Part shown: piece by piece, positions 1-7,552 of the stretch
Position numbering within the stretch: the stretch's first letter is position 1
How the letters are laid out: each line of letters begins with the position of its first letter
DNA from: Arthrobacter sp. ISL-5
GTDB taxonomy: Bacteria; Actinomycetota; Actinomycetes; Actinomycetales; Micrococcaceae
DNA: 64,000 nt
Direction: 5' to 3'
Assembly (NCBI RefSeq): GCF_018613835.1
Contig: NZ_JAGGPM010000013.1
Coordinates: 62,001 to 126,000, forward strand
Translations under genes and position numbers: made by a program
Notes under the pieces: generated by a model
What the model saw: the letters and a program-made list of their open reading frames with translations, nothing else
The model's database searches: none
What the model was told of the DNA's origin: nothing

Positions 1-545
1 GCCGCTGGCAGCTGGATGCCACGCCCGGCGGCCTGGTCCGCGCGGACCGCCGCCGGCTGACCCAGGCCGTCGAGCAGCTCGCGGCGAACGCTGTGAAGCA
101 CACATCGGAGGCGGACCGGATTTCGGTCGGGGCTGCTTGGGCGCAGAACGACGACGGCGGCGCCCCGCAGGGCGCGCGGCCCGGCCTTGCGAAGAACCTG
201 GAGATCTGGGTCGCGGACACCGGCGCCGGAATTCCCGCCGAGGATCACGAGCGCATTTTCGAGCGTTTCTGGAAGGGCCGGAATGCGGCCGGCACCGAAG
301 GCTCGGGCCTTGGCCTGTCGATCGTGAAAGCCATTGCCGAGGCCCACAGCGGCAGGGTCCGGCTGGAATCCGAGGTGGGCAAGGGGAGCCGCTTCGTGCT
401 GGTCATTCCGTCCGGAGGCGGTGACAGCGGCGGCGAAGCAGGCAGCGGTGAGGCGAACAGCGCAGCTGACGAGGTGGTCCAACTGCACGTGAGGGGGCCG
501 TCGTCGGGCACTGAGATCCTGACCCAGGCCGGGGGAACGCCGTGA
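1..545 (+). CDS. Sensor histidine kinase, C-terminal part (5' end outside window)
   Basis: This is the ATP-binding end of a two-component sensor kinase. The frame is open from the first bases. It shows the N-box (QAVEQLAANAVKHT, from about base 69), the G1 box (VADTGAGIP), the F box (ERIFERFWKG) and the G2 box (GSGLGLSIVKAIAEAHSG). A low-complexity tail rich in Gly, Ser and Glu follows the catalytic core. The sensor, HAMP and phospho-acceptor His regions lie upstream of the window, so the signal cannot be named. The stop overlaps the GTG start of the response regulator (GTGA), so the pair is translationally coupled. Family assignment is secure; ligand unknown. Confidence 0.93.
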   Translation, partial: RWQLDATPGGLVRADRRRLTQAVEQLAANAVKHTSEADRISVGAAWAQNDDGGAPQGARPGLAKNLEIWVADTGAGIPAEDHERIFERFWKGRNAAGTEGSGLGLSIVKAIAEAHSGRVRLESEVGKGSRFVLVIPSGGGDSGGEAGSGEANSAADEVVQLHVRGPSSGTEILTQAGGTP

Positions 546-1360
546 CGCGGATCCTGATCGCCGACGACGAGCCCCGCATTGCTGCCTTCCTCGCCAAGGG
601 ACTTACGGCCGCCGGTTACACCACCACCCAGGTGTCTGACGGGGTGAAGGCGCTGGACTACGCCACCTCCGGCGAGTTCGACCTGCTCATCCTGGATATC
701 GGGATGCCAAGGATGGACGGCCTGGCGGTCCTCAGGAACCTGCGGGCCATGCGCTCCACGGTTCCGGTGATCGTCCTGACCGCGGCGGACAGCCTGGAAA
801 ACACGGTGGCCGCGCTCGACGGCGGGGCGGACGACTACATGACCAAGCCGTTCAGGTTCGAAGAGCTCCTCTCCCGCGTCAAGCTCCGGCTGCGCGGAAC
901 CCAGGGCGTGACCGCCACGCCCTCCCTCGTCTGCGGAGACCTGACCCTGGACGTGAACCTGCGCACCGCGGAAATCGGCGGCCGCGTGATCGACCTGTCG
1001 GCGCGGGAATTCGTCATGGCGCGGACCTTCATGGAGAACGCAGGCCGGGTGCTGAGCCGCGAACAGCTCCTCAGCCGCGTCTGGGGCTACCACTTTGAGG
1101 GTTCCTCCAACGTCGTGGACGTTTACGTCCGGTACCTGCGGCACAAGCTCGGCGCGGAACGCATCCAGACCATCAGGGGCGTGGGCTACCGCCTCATGTG
1201 CATGCCCGCCCCGCATCCGGAACCCCCAGCCAGCGATCCGGCAGAGGCATCCGGCACCGGCCCCGAAGGCCCCGAAGGCTCCGGGGACCAGGCCGGTGAC
1301 CAGCCCGGCAACAAGGACCGCAACGGCGACCCCAACGGCCAGGAGCCTGCCGCCGTGTAG
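542..1360 (+). CDS. OmpR-family response regulator
   Basis: DNA-binding partner of the upstream kinase. Residues 1-115 form a receiver domain with the acidic pair (ADDEP), the phospho-acceptor Asp in LLILDIGMPRMDG, the conserved Thr in VIVLTAAD and the Lys in MTKPF. Residues about 130-223 form an OmpR/PhoB winged helix ending in the recognition-helix and wing pattern NVVDVYVRYLRHKLG...IRGVGYRL. A tail of about 50 residues rich in Pro, Gly, Asp and Glu follows, which is longer than usual for the family and has no recognisable fold. It starts with GTG overlapping the kinase stop. Tandem hairpins and a likely binding box lie directly downstream, before a small exported protein that is the best candidate target. 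Confidence 0.93.
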   Translation: MTRILIADDEPRIAAFLAKGLTAAGYTTTQVSDGVKALDYATSGEFDLLILDIGMPRMDGLAVLRNLRAMRSTVPVIVLTAADSLENTVAALDGGADDYMTKPFRFEELLSRVKLRLRGTQGVTATPSLVCGDLTLDVNLRTAEIGGRVIDLSAREFVMARTFMENAGRVLSREQLLSRVWGYHFEGSSNVVDVYVRYLRHKLGAERIQTIRGVGYRLMCMPAPHPEPPASDPAEASGTGPEGPEGSGDQAGDQPGNKDRNGDPNGQEPAAV

Positions 1361-1388
1361 GCGGTGCATGAACCGCCGTGTAGGCGGT
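1350..1388. repeat. Tandem hairpins over the regulator stop codon
   Basis: Two consecutive copies of a 23-bp unit share the core CCGTGTAGGCGGTG. Each folds into a short GC stem (CCGCC, loop GTGTA, GGCGG). The first stem-loop contains the TAG stop of the response regulator. No T-run follows, so a classical terminator is not supported. It may slow readthrough into the next gene or simply be a tandem duplication. Confidence 0.5.
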
Positions 1389-1389
1389 G

Positions 1390-1430
1390 GATGAGAAGAC
1401 TCTCATCCGCGTCTCATCCCTGCCTCACCT
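1390..1430 (+). promoter_or_regulatory. Likely response-regulator binding box
   Basis: Direct repeats with an 11-bp step occur at 1401 (TCTCATCC), 1412 (TCTCATCC) and 1423 (CCTCACCT). That is one helical turn each, the layout expected for tandem OmpR-type winged-helix dimers. The first copy is also the right arm of a perfect inverted repeat, GATGAGA-AGAC-TCTCATC (1390-1407). The box lies about 45 bp before the start of the exported protein at 1473 and directly behind the regulator gene, so autoregulation or control of 1473-2337 is likely. Binding is inference. Confidence 0.6.
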
Positions 1431-1472
1431 TCGCCCCTCACAGTGGAAGCACGAATGAGGGAAGGCAAGCCG

Positions 1473-1964
1473 ATGAAGAAGTGGTCCTTGCTGAGCATTC
1501 CGTTGGTCGGACTTGCCAGCATTTCGGTCTGGGCGCAGGCCGTCGCCGGGGCCCCGGCTGACCAGTATTCCGGCGTGGTCGTGCGCGAACCCTCACCCCG
1601 CGACTCTGTTCTCAACATTGACGGCTTCACCAAGCGCCCCGGCCTGGCACCCATTGCCACGCCCAAGGCAACCTCGCCCGCGCTCAAGTCGACGCCGCTT
1701 AACCCCGCAACCTCGCCCGCCTCAAAGGCCGCCGAGGCACCGGATGCCGGCACCGCCGCTCCGGAGGATGGGGTCACCGTGGAGCGCGTGGAACCGGCGC
1801 AGGTCACCTCCCCCGCGGTGGCCCCCACTGACGACTCGACGTCGCAAACCGACCTCGACGACTCGACATTATATAGCACCCTCGACGATTCGACGTCGGT
1901 CACCATCCCCGATGACAACGGCGGTCTCTCCGGAAACAAAGGCACCGGAGGCAGCAATGAGTAA
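1473..1964 (+). CDS. Small exported protein, function unknown
   Basis: Predicted 163-residue secreted protein. The start is the ATG at 1473 because AGGGAAGG lies 7-14 bases upstream. It gives a compact signal peptide (MKKWSLLSIPLVGLASISV, then AQAVAGA). The mature part is rich in Pro, Ala, Ser and Thr and ends in an Asp-Ser-Thr rich segment with three DDST motifs and a Gly/Asn tail. No enzyme domain is visible; it looks like a disordered wall-exposed or periplasm-like spacer. It follows the response-regulator box and overlaps the next gene, so it is probably the first target of the two-component system. Confidence 0.7.
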   Translation: MKKWSLLSIPLVGLASISVWAQAVAGAPADQYSGVVVREPSPRDSVLNIDGFTKRPGLAPIATPKATSPALKSTPLNPATSPASKAAEAPDAGTAAPEDGVTVERVEPAQVTSPAVAPTDDSTSQTDLDDSTLYSTLDDSTSVTIPDDNGGLSGNKGTGGSNE

Positions 1965-2337
1965 GCGCCCGCGGCGGCAGCCTGAATCAGTTTCCCCTCT
2001 CATGAAGGAGCCCGTGATGCACACCGACTTCCGCGATCTGTACGAACCCATTCCGCCGGACCGGTGGGGTCACGCCGGCGCGGACCAGTTCGGCCAGCCC
2101 TCCACTGTCAGTGTCGACGATTCGGAACTCCATCAGCAGGTGCTGGACATCATCCAGGGTGTGCTGGCCACTACTGACGCCCGGTCGGACGTCCGGCGCC
2201 GTCTGTTGCGCCACCTGGCGGAGAATCCGGGGCATCCGGAGCAGGCGCTCCTGGATCATCTGCGGGACAGGAACCGCCGCGGCGGGCGGTCACCGCGCAC
2301 TGGCGGGCGCGGTCCGAGCCTGGATCCGCACGCTTAG
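1957..2337 (+). CDS. Small hydrophilic protein, function unknown
   Basis: A 126-residue reading from the ATG at 1957, which overlaps the stop of the exported protein and has GGAGG 6-10 bases upstream. A second start at 2017, with AAGGAG six bases before it, would give 106 residues beginning MHTDFRDLYEPIPPDRW. The shorter form begins where the sequence looks most protein-like, so both starts are possible. The middle (residues about 60-105) is predicted helical (VLDIIQGVLATT, RRRLLRHLAENP) and the C-terminus is Arg/Gly rich. No membrane segment or known motif was recognised. It probably shares a transcript with the gene at 1473. Confidence 0.6.
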   Translation: MSKRPRRQPESVSPLMKEPVMHTDFRDLYEPIPPDRWGHAGADQFGQPSTVSVDDSELHQQVLDIIQGVLATTDARSDVRRRLLRHLAENPGHPEQALLDHLRDRNRRGGRSPRTGGRGPSLDPHA

Positions 2338-2378
2338 CGGAAGCACGCATAGCGGAACCAGCCATAGCGGACCAGCAG

Positions 2379-2774
2379 TCAGAACAGCAGCAGCACAAAG
2401 CCCCCGACCGTGCACAGAATGCCCACCGAGGTGAGGATCCAGCCCAGGATCAGCACGGTGTTGTCATGCTTGGGAGGCCCGAGGCCCCAGCGGGAGGGGT
2501 GGCAGAGGTCGTAGTGGAGTTCCACCTCGTTGCCTGCCACCAGTCCCGGCGCAACGTCGGCGTCCACGAGGGTCTGGCGCGGCACGTTGTCCTGGTCGGT
2601 CCAGCGGAATCCGGTGAATCCGCCGGCGGTGTAGACCTCGCCCGTGGTGCGGGTCCAGACGCAGCGCCGCCGGGCAATGATGAGGCCCCAGACGAGCAGC
2701 GGCACGCCGGGAACGAACCCCACCCACGTCATCAATTCCAGGATGGGTCCCAGCGCATCCACCAGTCCGGCCAT
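2379..2774 (-). CDS. Small membrane protein, DUF3592-like layout
   Basis: A 131-residue protein with an N-terminal membrane helix (LELMTWVGFVPGVPLLVWGLII), a positively charged stop (ARRR), a soluble middle of about 70 residues with WTRTTGEV and GNEVELHYDLCHPSRWG, and a C-terminal membrane helix (LILGWILTSVGILCTVGGFVLLLF). A helix, beta-like insert, helix order with a Tyr-Asp pattern is typical of DUF3592-type proteins, but I cannot confirm that family. It converges with 1957-2337, separated by about 40 bp. Confidence 0.65.
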   Translation of the reverse strand: MAGLVDALGPILELMTWVGFVPGVPLLVWGLIIARRRCVWTRTTGEVYTAGGFTGFRWTDQDNVPRQTLVDADVAPGLVAGNEVELHYDLCHPSRWGLGPPKHDNTVLILGWILTSVGILCTVGGFVLLLF

Positions 2775-2925
2775 GCTCCAACTCTATCGGCCAGACGGCG
2801 CCGAAATAGCCGTTCGGGGCGCTAGGCCGCGGGGATGGATTGGCCCCTCCTGCACGCAACCGGCGGATCCGTGCTCCCACCCGGCGGACAGGCGGCTCCC
2901 AGCAAACTGTGACACCCTTGTTACG

Positions 2926-3843
2926 ATGACTTTCCAGCTCAGGGACCCCCGACGCAAGCAGGCAGCGGGCCGGATTCGCCTCGCCAGGGGCACCGGCTTC
3001 CTCTTTGCCGTGGCAACCCTGGCCTGTGCCACCGGGCTCGCGGCCACCTACTACTACTTTGTGCGAACCACCACCGGGCAGTTCATCGACGAGTCCGCGC
3101 TGGTGGAGGCGGTGGCCATCCACGGGCCCGCGGGCAAGGTCACCACCCGGTTCCTGGACTGGCTGCCCACCATCTCACTGGTGATGGCCGCCGTCGTCGT
3201 TCTGTCGGTGACGGTGATTCACCGCAGATGGCGGGCCGCGGGCATTGCGGTGGCGGCGTGCGTGGCGGCGAACATCGCCACGCAGGTGCTCAAGGACCTG
3301 CTGCCGGCCCGGCCGTACCGGGGCGTGGAGACGCTGGAGCTGAACTCGCTGCCGTCCGGCCACACCACCCTGGCGGCCTCGGCGGCTGCGGCCGTGTTCC
3401 TGATGGCGTCGCCGCGGTGGCGGCCGCTGGCGGGCTTTGTGGGCGGCAGTTTCGCGATCGCGTCGGGGATGTCCACGCTGGTGAACCAGTGGCACCGGCC
3501 GGCGGATGTGGTGGCGGCGTTCCTGCTGGTGGGCTGTTTCATGATCCCGGCGGGCTGGCTGATCATCCGCAACGACAGCCACGAATGGAGGGTCTGGGAC
3601 GGCTTCGGCGGACACTGGGCCTCGGCGCGGCTGTGGATCACGCTGCCGGTGGTGCTGGGGCTGGCGTCAGCCGCGGTGGCCGGGTATTCGCTGTTCAAGA
3701 TCGCCCCGGGCCTGGAGGACAGCACCACCAACTACTTCTGGGCCGGCATTTCGCTGATCGTGATCGCCGGGTACCTGGCCACCGTGGCCACGACGTCGCT
3801 GTTCGCCTACACGGCCCGACGGCGGGACTTACCGGAGCGGTAG
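2926..3843 (+). CDS. PAP2-superfamily phosphatase, integral membrane
   Basis: Membrane lipid-phosphate phosphatase of the PAP2 superfamily, 305 residues. The catalytic signatures are in order: KDLLPARP (motif 1, one residue shorter than the common KX6RP), LPSGHTT (motif 2) and NQWHRPADV (motif 3, HxxxD). At least five hydrophobic helices are visible, two of them after motif 3. The ATG at 2926 gives MTFQLRDPRRKQ; upstream in-frame sequence is not protein-like. Substrate is probably a polyprenyl or diacylglycerol phosphate (family knowledge), not determinable here. Its last 9 bases and stop are part of a 22-bp sequence repeated at 5202. Confidence 0.88.
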   Translation: MTFQLRDPRRKQAAGRIRLARGTGFLFAVATLACATGLAATYYYFVRTTTGQFIDESALVEAVAIHGPAGKVTTRFLDWLPTISLVMAAVVVLSVTVIHRRWRAAGIAVAACVAANIATQVLKDLLPARPYRGVETLELNSLPSGHTTLAASAAAAVFLMASPRWRPLAGFVGGSFAIASGMSTLVNQWHRPADVVAAFLLVGCFMIPAGWLIIRNDSHEWRVWDGFGGHWASARLWITLPVVLGLASAAVAGYSLFKIAPGLEDSTTNYFWAGISLIVIAGYLATVATTSLFAYTARRRDLPER

Positions 3844-3853
3844 CCGCACCTCC
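3832..3853. repeat. 22-bp direct repeat, left copy (second copy 5202-5223)
   Basis: The sequence starting CCGGAGCGGTAGCCGCACCT covers the last codons and stop of the PAP2 gene. It recurs exactly at 5202-5223, in the gap after the epimerase gene. The two copies bracket about 1.35 kb holding the epimerase and two 66-bp palindromes. This is what an insertion with target duplication, or a local recombination, would leave. Confidence 0.8.
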
Positions 3854-3876
3854 CGCCCTCCCCCACCCCCTGCCCA

Positions 3877-3942
3877 CCCAACTAGGTCGCAGTTAACGTC
3901 GTTTTCAGCCCTCAAAACGGCATCAATTGCGACCCAGTTGGG
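3877..3942. repeat. 66-bp imperfect palindrome, copy 1
   Basis: Runs from CCCAACTAGGTCGCAGTTAA to ...GCGACCCAGTTGGG, with a centre at GTTTTCAGCCCTCAAAAC. The two halves are reverse complements with a few mismatches, so single-stranded DNA or RNA would form a long hairpin. Copies 2 (5114-5179) and 3 (6178-6243) have the same length and the same ends. It lies in the 238-bp gap between the PAP2 and epimerase genes, where no other feature was found. Confidence 0.85.
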
Positions 3943-4081
3943 CGAAGGGGCCCGTTCTGGCCAAGAGCCGCACATCCCGCCCGCCCTTACCCAACGCGGT
4001 GCCCGAGAGCGCATTGCCAAGTTGCGGAATTAACCTTGCTAGCATTGGCGCATCTTGACTTAATTATTGGGGGAATTTCTT

Positions 4082-5053
4082 TTGCGCTTCCGTGGTGTCT
4101 CGCGTTCTTTAACAGCTCTTATTGCGGTTGCAGCGATTCTCTTGACCGCCGGGGTGTCATCCCAGGCGGCACCGGTAAAGCTCACTTATGCGAATGCAGG
4201 CTACACCATAAATACGGCACTCGGATCGCCGTACATCGGCACCGCCGTGGTGCCTCTAACCGCCACAACATGGGGCACCGTGAATAGCCAGGGAGTGGTG
4301 CAAGTCAAGATTAACAACGTGGCGGTGTACCACCCGGTCAACAGCGCCTGGTTCATCAACCAGATGCTCTCTTCGTACCGCGTGACCAAGAACCGGGAGT
4401 ATCTGCGGCGTGCCGAGGCTACCACGCGGTACATCCTGTCTGGCTCGTTCTCGGATGCAAGCGGGGCCACGTGGTTTCCCTACAACTTCCGGCACACCCC
4501 GGGAAACAGGATGAATATGGGCCGGCCGTGGTACTCAGGAATGGCCCAGGGAATGATGCTCTCCACGCTCGTAAACCTTTATGAGACCACCGGGAACACC
4601 TATTGGAAAACCAATGCCGACCGCGTTTTCAAGTCCTACCAGGTGCCGAAACGGAACGGCCAGCCGTGGTTCCAGAACAAGGTCCTTGAGGGCAGCAAAA
4701 TCTACATATGGTTCGAAGAATACGTCGGCAAAGACATTCCCTCCACACGCGTCGTCAACGGGCACATTTACGCTGCTTGGGGAGCCTACGACTATTACCG
4801 GATCACGAAGAATCCCACCGCCCAATTCATGTTCAACACCGCGGCAACAGTCATCCGCGACCACTTCAATGTCTACCGGCGCCCCGGAGGTATCTCGTGG
4901 TACGCGGCCAGCGCCTTCGGGCAGTACGTGTGGCGGACCCCCGCGACGTACCACAAGGGCGTGACCAGCCAGCTGGCCATTCTTGGCCGACAGACCGGCG
5001 ACCCCATCTTCGCGAAGCAGTCGGCCCTCCTGAAGGCGGACTACCCGGGGTAA
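4082..5053 (+). CDS. Exported D-glucuronyl C5-epimerase family protein
   Basis: A 323-residue secreted protein matching the C-terminal catalytic domain of D-glucuronyl C5-epimerases, which invert C5 of uronic acids in polysaccharides. Motifs: WYSGMAQGMMLSTLVNLYE, IYIWFEEYVGKDIPS, VVNGHIYAAWGAYDYY and TYHKGVTSQLAILGR, in the family order; the Glu of WFEEY and the Tyr of GAYDYY match expected catalytic positions. The start is TTG 4082 because GGGGGA lies 8 bases upstream; it gives a clean signal peptide (LTALIAVAAILLTAGVSSQA). An upstream in-frame TTG at 4067 is less likely. The N-terminal region is AT-richer than its neighbours. No polysaccharide synthase is adjacent, so the substrate is unknown. 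Confidence 0.8.
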   Translation: MRFRGVSRSLTALIAVAAILLTAGVSSQAAPVKLTYANAGYTINTALGSPYIGTAVVPLTATTWGTVNSQGVVQVKINNVAVYHPVNSAWFINQMLSSYRVTKNREYLRRAEATTRYILSGSFSDASGATWFPYNFRHTPGNRMNMGRPWYSGMAQGMMLSTLVNLYETTGNTYWKTNADRVFKSYQVPKRNGQPWFQNKVLEGSKIYIWFEEYVGKDIPSTRVVNGHIYAAWGAYDYYRITKNPTAQFMFNTAATVIRDHFNVYRRPGGISWYAASAFGQYVWRTPATYHKGVTSQLAILGRQTGDPIFAKQSALLKADYPG

Positions 5054-5113
5054 GCGGCCGCCGCTGAGTCGCCCACCCAACCGGGTCGCGCTCCGCACCT
5101 CCCGCCCTCCCCA

Positions 5114-5179
5114 CCCAACTGAGTCGCAGTTAACGTCGTTTTCAGCCCTCAAAACGGCATCAATTGCGACCTACTTGGG
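5114..5179. repeat. 66-bp imperfect palindrome, copy 2
   Basis: Nearly identical to copy 1: the same core GTTTTCAGCCCTCAAAACGG and differences only near the ends (CTGAGTCGC for CTAGGTCGC, CTACTTGGG for CCAGTTGGG). It lies just behind the epimerase stop, so copies 1 and 2 flank that gene in the same orientation. The rest of the gap to 5325 holds the second 22-bp repeat and no recognised gene. Confidence 0.85.
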
Positions 5180-5201
5180 CCAGAGCGGGGCCGGAACGGC
5201 G

Positions 5202-5223
5202 CCGGAGCGGTAGCCGCACCTCC
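5202..5223. repeat. 22-bp direct repeat, right copy
   Basis: Exact second copy of the sequence at 3832-3853, which there contains the PAP2 stop codon. Here it is preceded by unrelated bases and no PAP2 coding sequence, so it reads as a duplicated end of the insertion interval. Confidence 0.8.
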
Positions 5224-5324
5224 TTTACATCCCCTACGTCGGCGCCCACAATAAGTCGCACCACAGCCTCCACTGGTCAGCAGCGCGCTGTCACCGAATC
5301 CTGCACGAGCAGAGGGGTGCCGAC

Positions 5325-6170
5325 ATGAACGATCAAGCCGATGCGGACCGCGTCCTGAAGGAGAAGCACCGGGCCATGTGGGCACAGGGCGACTACCCCG
5401 CCTTGGCCAGCGAGCTCATCCCGGACCTCGGCGCCATCCTGGTGGAGGCGTGCCGGCTCAGGCCGCGGCAGCGGGTGCTGGACGTCGGCGCCGGCGCCGG
5501 CAACGCGGCAATTCCCGCGGCCATGATGGGTGCCGAGGTGGTGGCCAGCGACCTCACCCCGGAGATGTTCGACGCCGGCCGTCGCCAAGCGGCCGATCGC
5601 GGCGTCGAGCTGGAATGGGTTGAAGCGGACGCCGAGGCCCTTCCGTTCCCGGACAACGAGTTCGACGCCGTGATCTCCTGCCTCGGCGTCATGTTCGCCC
5701 CGCACCACCAGGCGGGCGCCGACGAACTGGTCCGGGTGTGCAAACCGGGCGGGACCATCGGGCTGCTGAGCTGGACGCCTGAGGGCTTCATCGGGCAGAT
5801 GTCCAAGACCATGAAGCCGTTCGCTCCCCCGCCACCGCCGGGCGCGCAGCCACCGCCGCTGTGGGGCAGCGAGGACCACCTCCGCCAGTTGTTCGGTGAC
5901 CGCGTCGCGGACATCCAGACGCGGAAGCAGACGGCCACCATCACCAGTTTTCACCAGCCGGACGACTTCCTGCGCTACTTCAAATCCCACTACGGCCCCA
6001 CCATCTCCGTGTACAAGTCCCTCGCCGGCGACGAAGACAGGCTGAAAGCCCTGGACAAGGCCCTCACGGAGCTGGCCGACGCCTTCAGCGACGCGCACGG
6101 CGATGCCCCGTCGCAGATGGACTGGGAGTACCTGCTGTTCACCGGGCGGAAGAACAAGGCCGGACCGTGA
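5325..6170 (+). CDS. SAM-dependent methyltransferase, class I
   Basis: A 281-residue protein of the UbiE/Methyltransf_11 type. The SAM-binding motif I is VLDVGAGAGNAAIPAA (residues about 50-65), motif II is the acidic SDLTPEMFD, and the post-motif DAEALPFPDNEFDAVIS followed by LVRVCKPGGTIGLLSW completes the Rossmann core. The C-terminal third (DDFLRYFKSHYGPTISVY) probably forms the substrate cap. The ATG start has GAGGGG 9-14 bases upstream. Neighbours give no pathway; it stands alone between repeats. The substrate cannot be inferred. Confidence 0.87.
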   Translation: MNDQADADRVLKEKHRAMWAQGDYPALASELIPDLGAILVEACRLRPRQRVLDVGAGAGNAAIPAAMMGAEVVASDLTPEMFDAGRRQAADRGVELEWVEADAEALPFPDNEFDAVISCLGVMFAPHHQAGADELVRVCKPGGTIGLLSWTPEGFIGQMSKTMKPFAPPPPPGAQPPPLWGSEDHLRQLFGDRVADIQTRKQTATITSFHQPDDFLRYFKSHYGPTISVYKSLAGDEDRLKALDKALTELADAFSDAHGDAPSQMDWEYLLFTGRKNKAGP

Positions 6171-6177
6171 GCGAACT

Positions 6178-6243
6178 CCCAACTAGCTCGCAGTTGTGGT
6201 CGTTTTGAGCGCTCAAAACGACCACAAATGCGAGCTAGTTGGG
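6178..6243. repeat. 66-bp near-perfect palindrome, copy 3
   Basis: Same length and ends (CCCAACTAGCTCGCAGTTGT ... CTAGTTGGG) as the two upstream copies, but almost perfectly self-complementary around GTTTTGAGCGCTCAAAAC. It fills most of the gap between the converging methyltransferase and MFS genes, so it could act as a bidirectional transcription stop here. Confidence 0.85.
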
Positions 6244-6258
6244 GTGGGTGAGGAGCCG

Positions 6259-7351
6259 TCAGTAGTTCCGGCGGTGCTTGAGTTTGGGGAGGACGACGGC
6301 GAACACGGCTGCCGCTGCGAACCCCAGTACGCCGGTGGCCGTCACGCCCGCGGCCAGGGATGACGCGGCCGTGACCGCGGAGAGGAGCACGGGGCCGCCC
6401 GTGGATCCGGCGTCGGCAATGAACCGCCACAGGCCCAGGAACTGCCCGCGGCCGCGGTCGGGCGAGAAGTCGGCGCCCAGGGTCATCACCAGCCCGGAGC
6501 TGATGCCGTTGCCGAAGCCGATCAGCAGGGCCACCAGCAGCAGGCCGGTGAACCCCGCCGTGAGCGGTATCAGCATCAGCGCCGTGCCCATGATGAGCGT
6601 CGACGGGAAGGCCACCCACAGCCGTCCCCGCCGGTCCATCACCTTGCCCGCGGGGTAGAACACCAGCATGTCGATCGCCCCGGAAAGCCCGTACAGCAAG
6701 GAGGCTTGTGTGGCGTCGAGGCCCACGTGGTCGGCCCACAGCGGGATGACCACCTGGCGCGATGCCCGCAGGGCGCTGAGCAGCAGGATGCCCGCCCCGG
6801 CGCTCAGGAACACGCGGGCATGTGACATGGCCACGCCCCGCAGCGTGGGCTCCGGCCCGGCCGCGGAGGACGACGGCGCCACCACCAGGTCGGGGATGGT
6901 CACGGCCAGCACGGCCGCCGCTGCCATCCCGGCCACGCCCACCCAGTAGGCGCCGCTGATCCCGGCGAAATGCATCACCGCGGCCCCGACGAACGGGCCG
7001 ATGAAGATGCCAATCCGGTTCACGCCGCCCAGCGTGGACAGCGCCCGCGCCCGGAACTCCACCGGCACGGCCTCGGTCAGGTACTTCTGCCGGGCCAGGC
7101 TGAAGACGCTCGCGGACATTCCGACGACGGCCATCGCCACGGCGAGCAGCCACAGTCCGTCCGGAATCATCAGGGACAGCCCGGCGGCCAGCAGCGCGAG
7201 CGCCCCCGCCGCCGCGGCGCCCACGATAGGCGGACAGCGCCACCACGGGCAGGACCGCGCCTTCGCCGATGTTGAACAGGAGCGCCGGCCCGAACGCCGG
7301 AACAGCAATGCTGCGGAGGCTGAAGGGCGGCGGTCTGTCTGGCGGAGTCAT
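6259..7351 (-). pseudogene. MFS transporter with internal deletion and frameshift
   Basis: Major facilitator efflux-type transporter whose 5' and 3' parts lie in different frames. The N-terminal part (ATG 7351: MTPPDRPPPFSLRSI, PAFGPALLFNIGEGAVLP) reads to about 7225. The rest (PIVGAAAAGALALLAAGLS to the stop at 6259) is in another frame and is well preserved, with the later helices intact. Helix 2 and the cytoplasmic loop carrying MFS motif A, which should follow PVVALSA, are absent. The break therefore looks like a deletion whose length is not a multiple of three, not a single-base error. A shortened protein from an internal start is possible but would lack the first helices. Confidence 0.75.
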
Positions 7352-7552
7352 CCCCTTCATCCTAGGCAGGCTGCCCCGCGGCGGCCCGCGGACTCCCCGG
7401 ACGCGGACCGCCGGAGAGGCGGGGATCACAGCTTCCCGGCAACCGGACCGGCAAAACGCTTGGCGATTCTACTAAGTCTCCTTAGCATTGTCTCAGGGCG
7501 TGGCACGCGGAACCCGGCCGGATATGGGAAAACTGAAGCCACAGGAGTGACC

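Noticed and set aside
245..1369. Long minus-strand frame over the kinase and regulator genes
   Set aside because: Shadow of two well-supported plus-strand genes; composition is low complexity and motif-free.
7001..7552. N-terminal extension of glgX
   Set aside because: It overlaps the antisense MFS gene, lacks family similarity, and a good ribosome site precedes ATG 7553.
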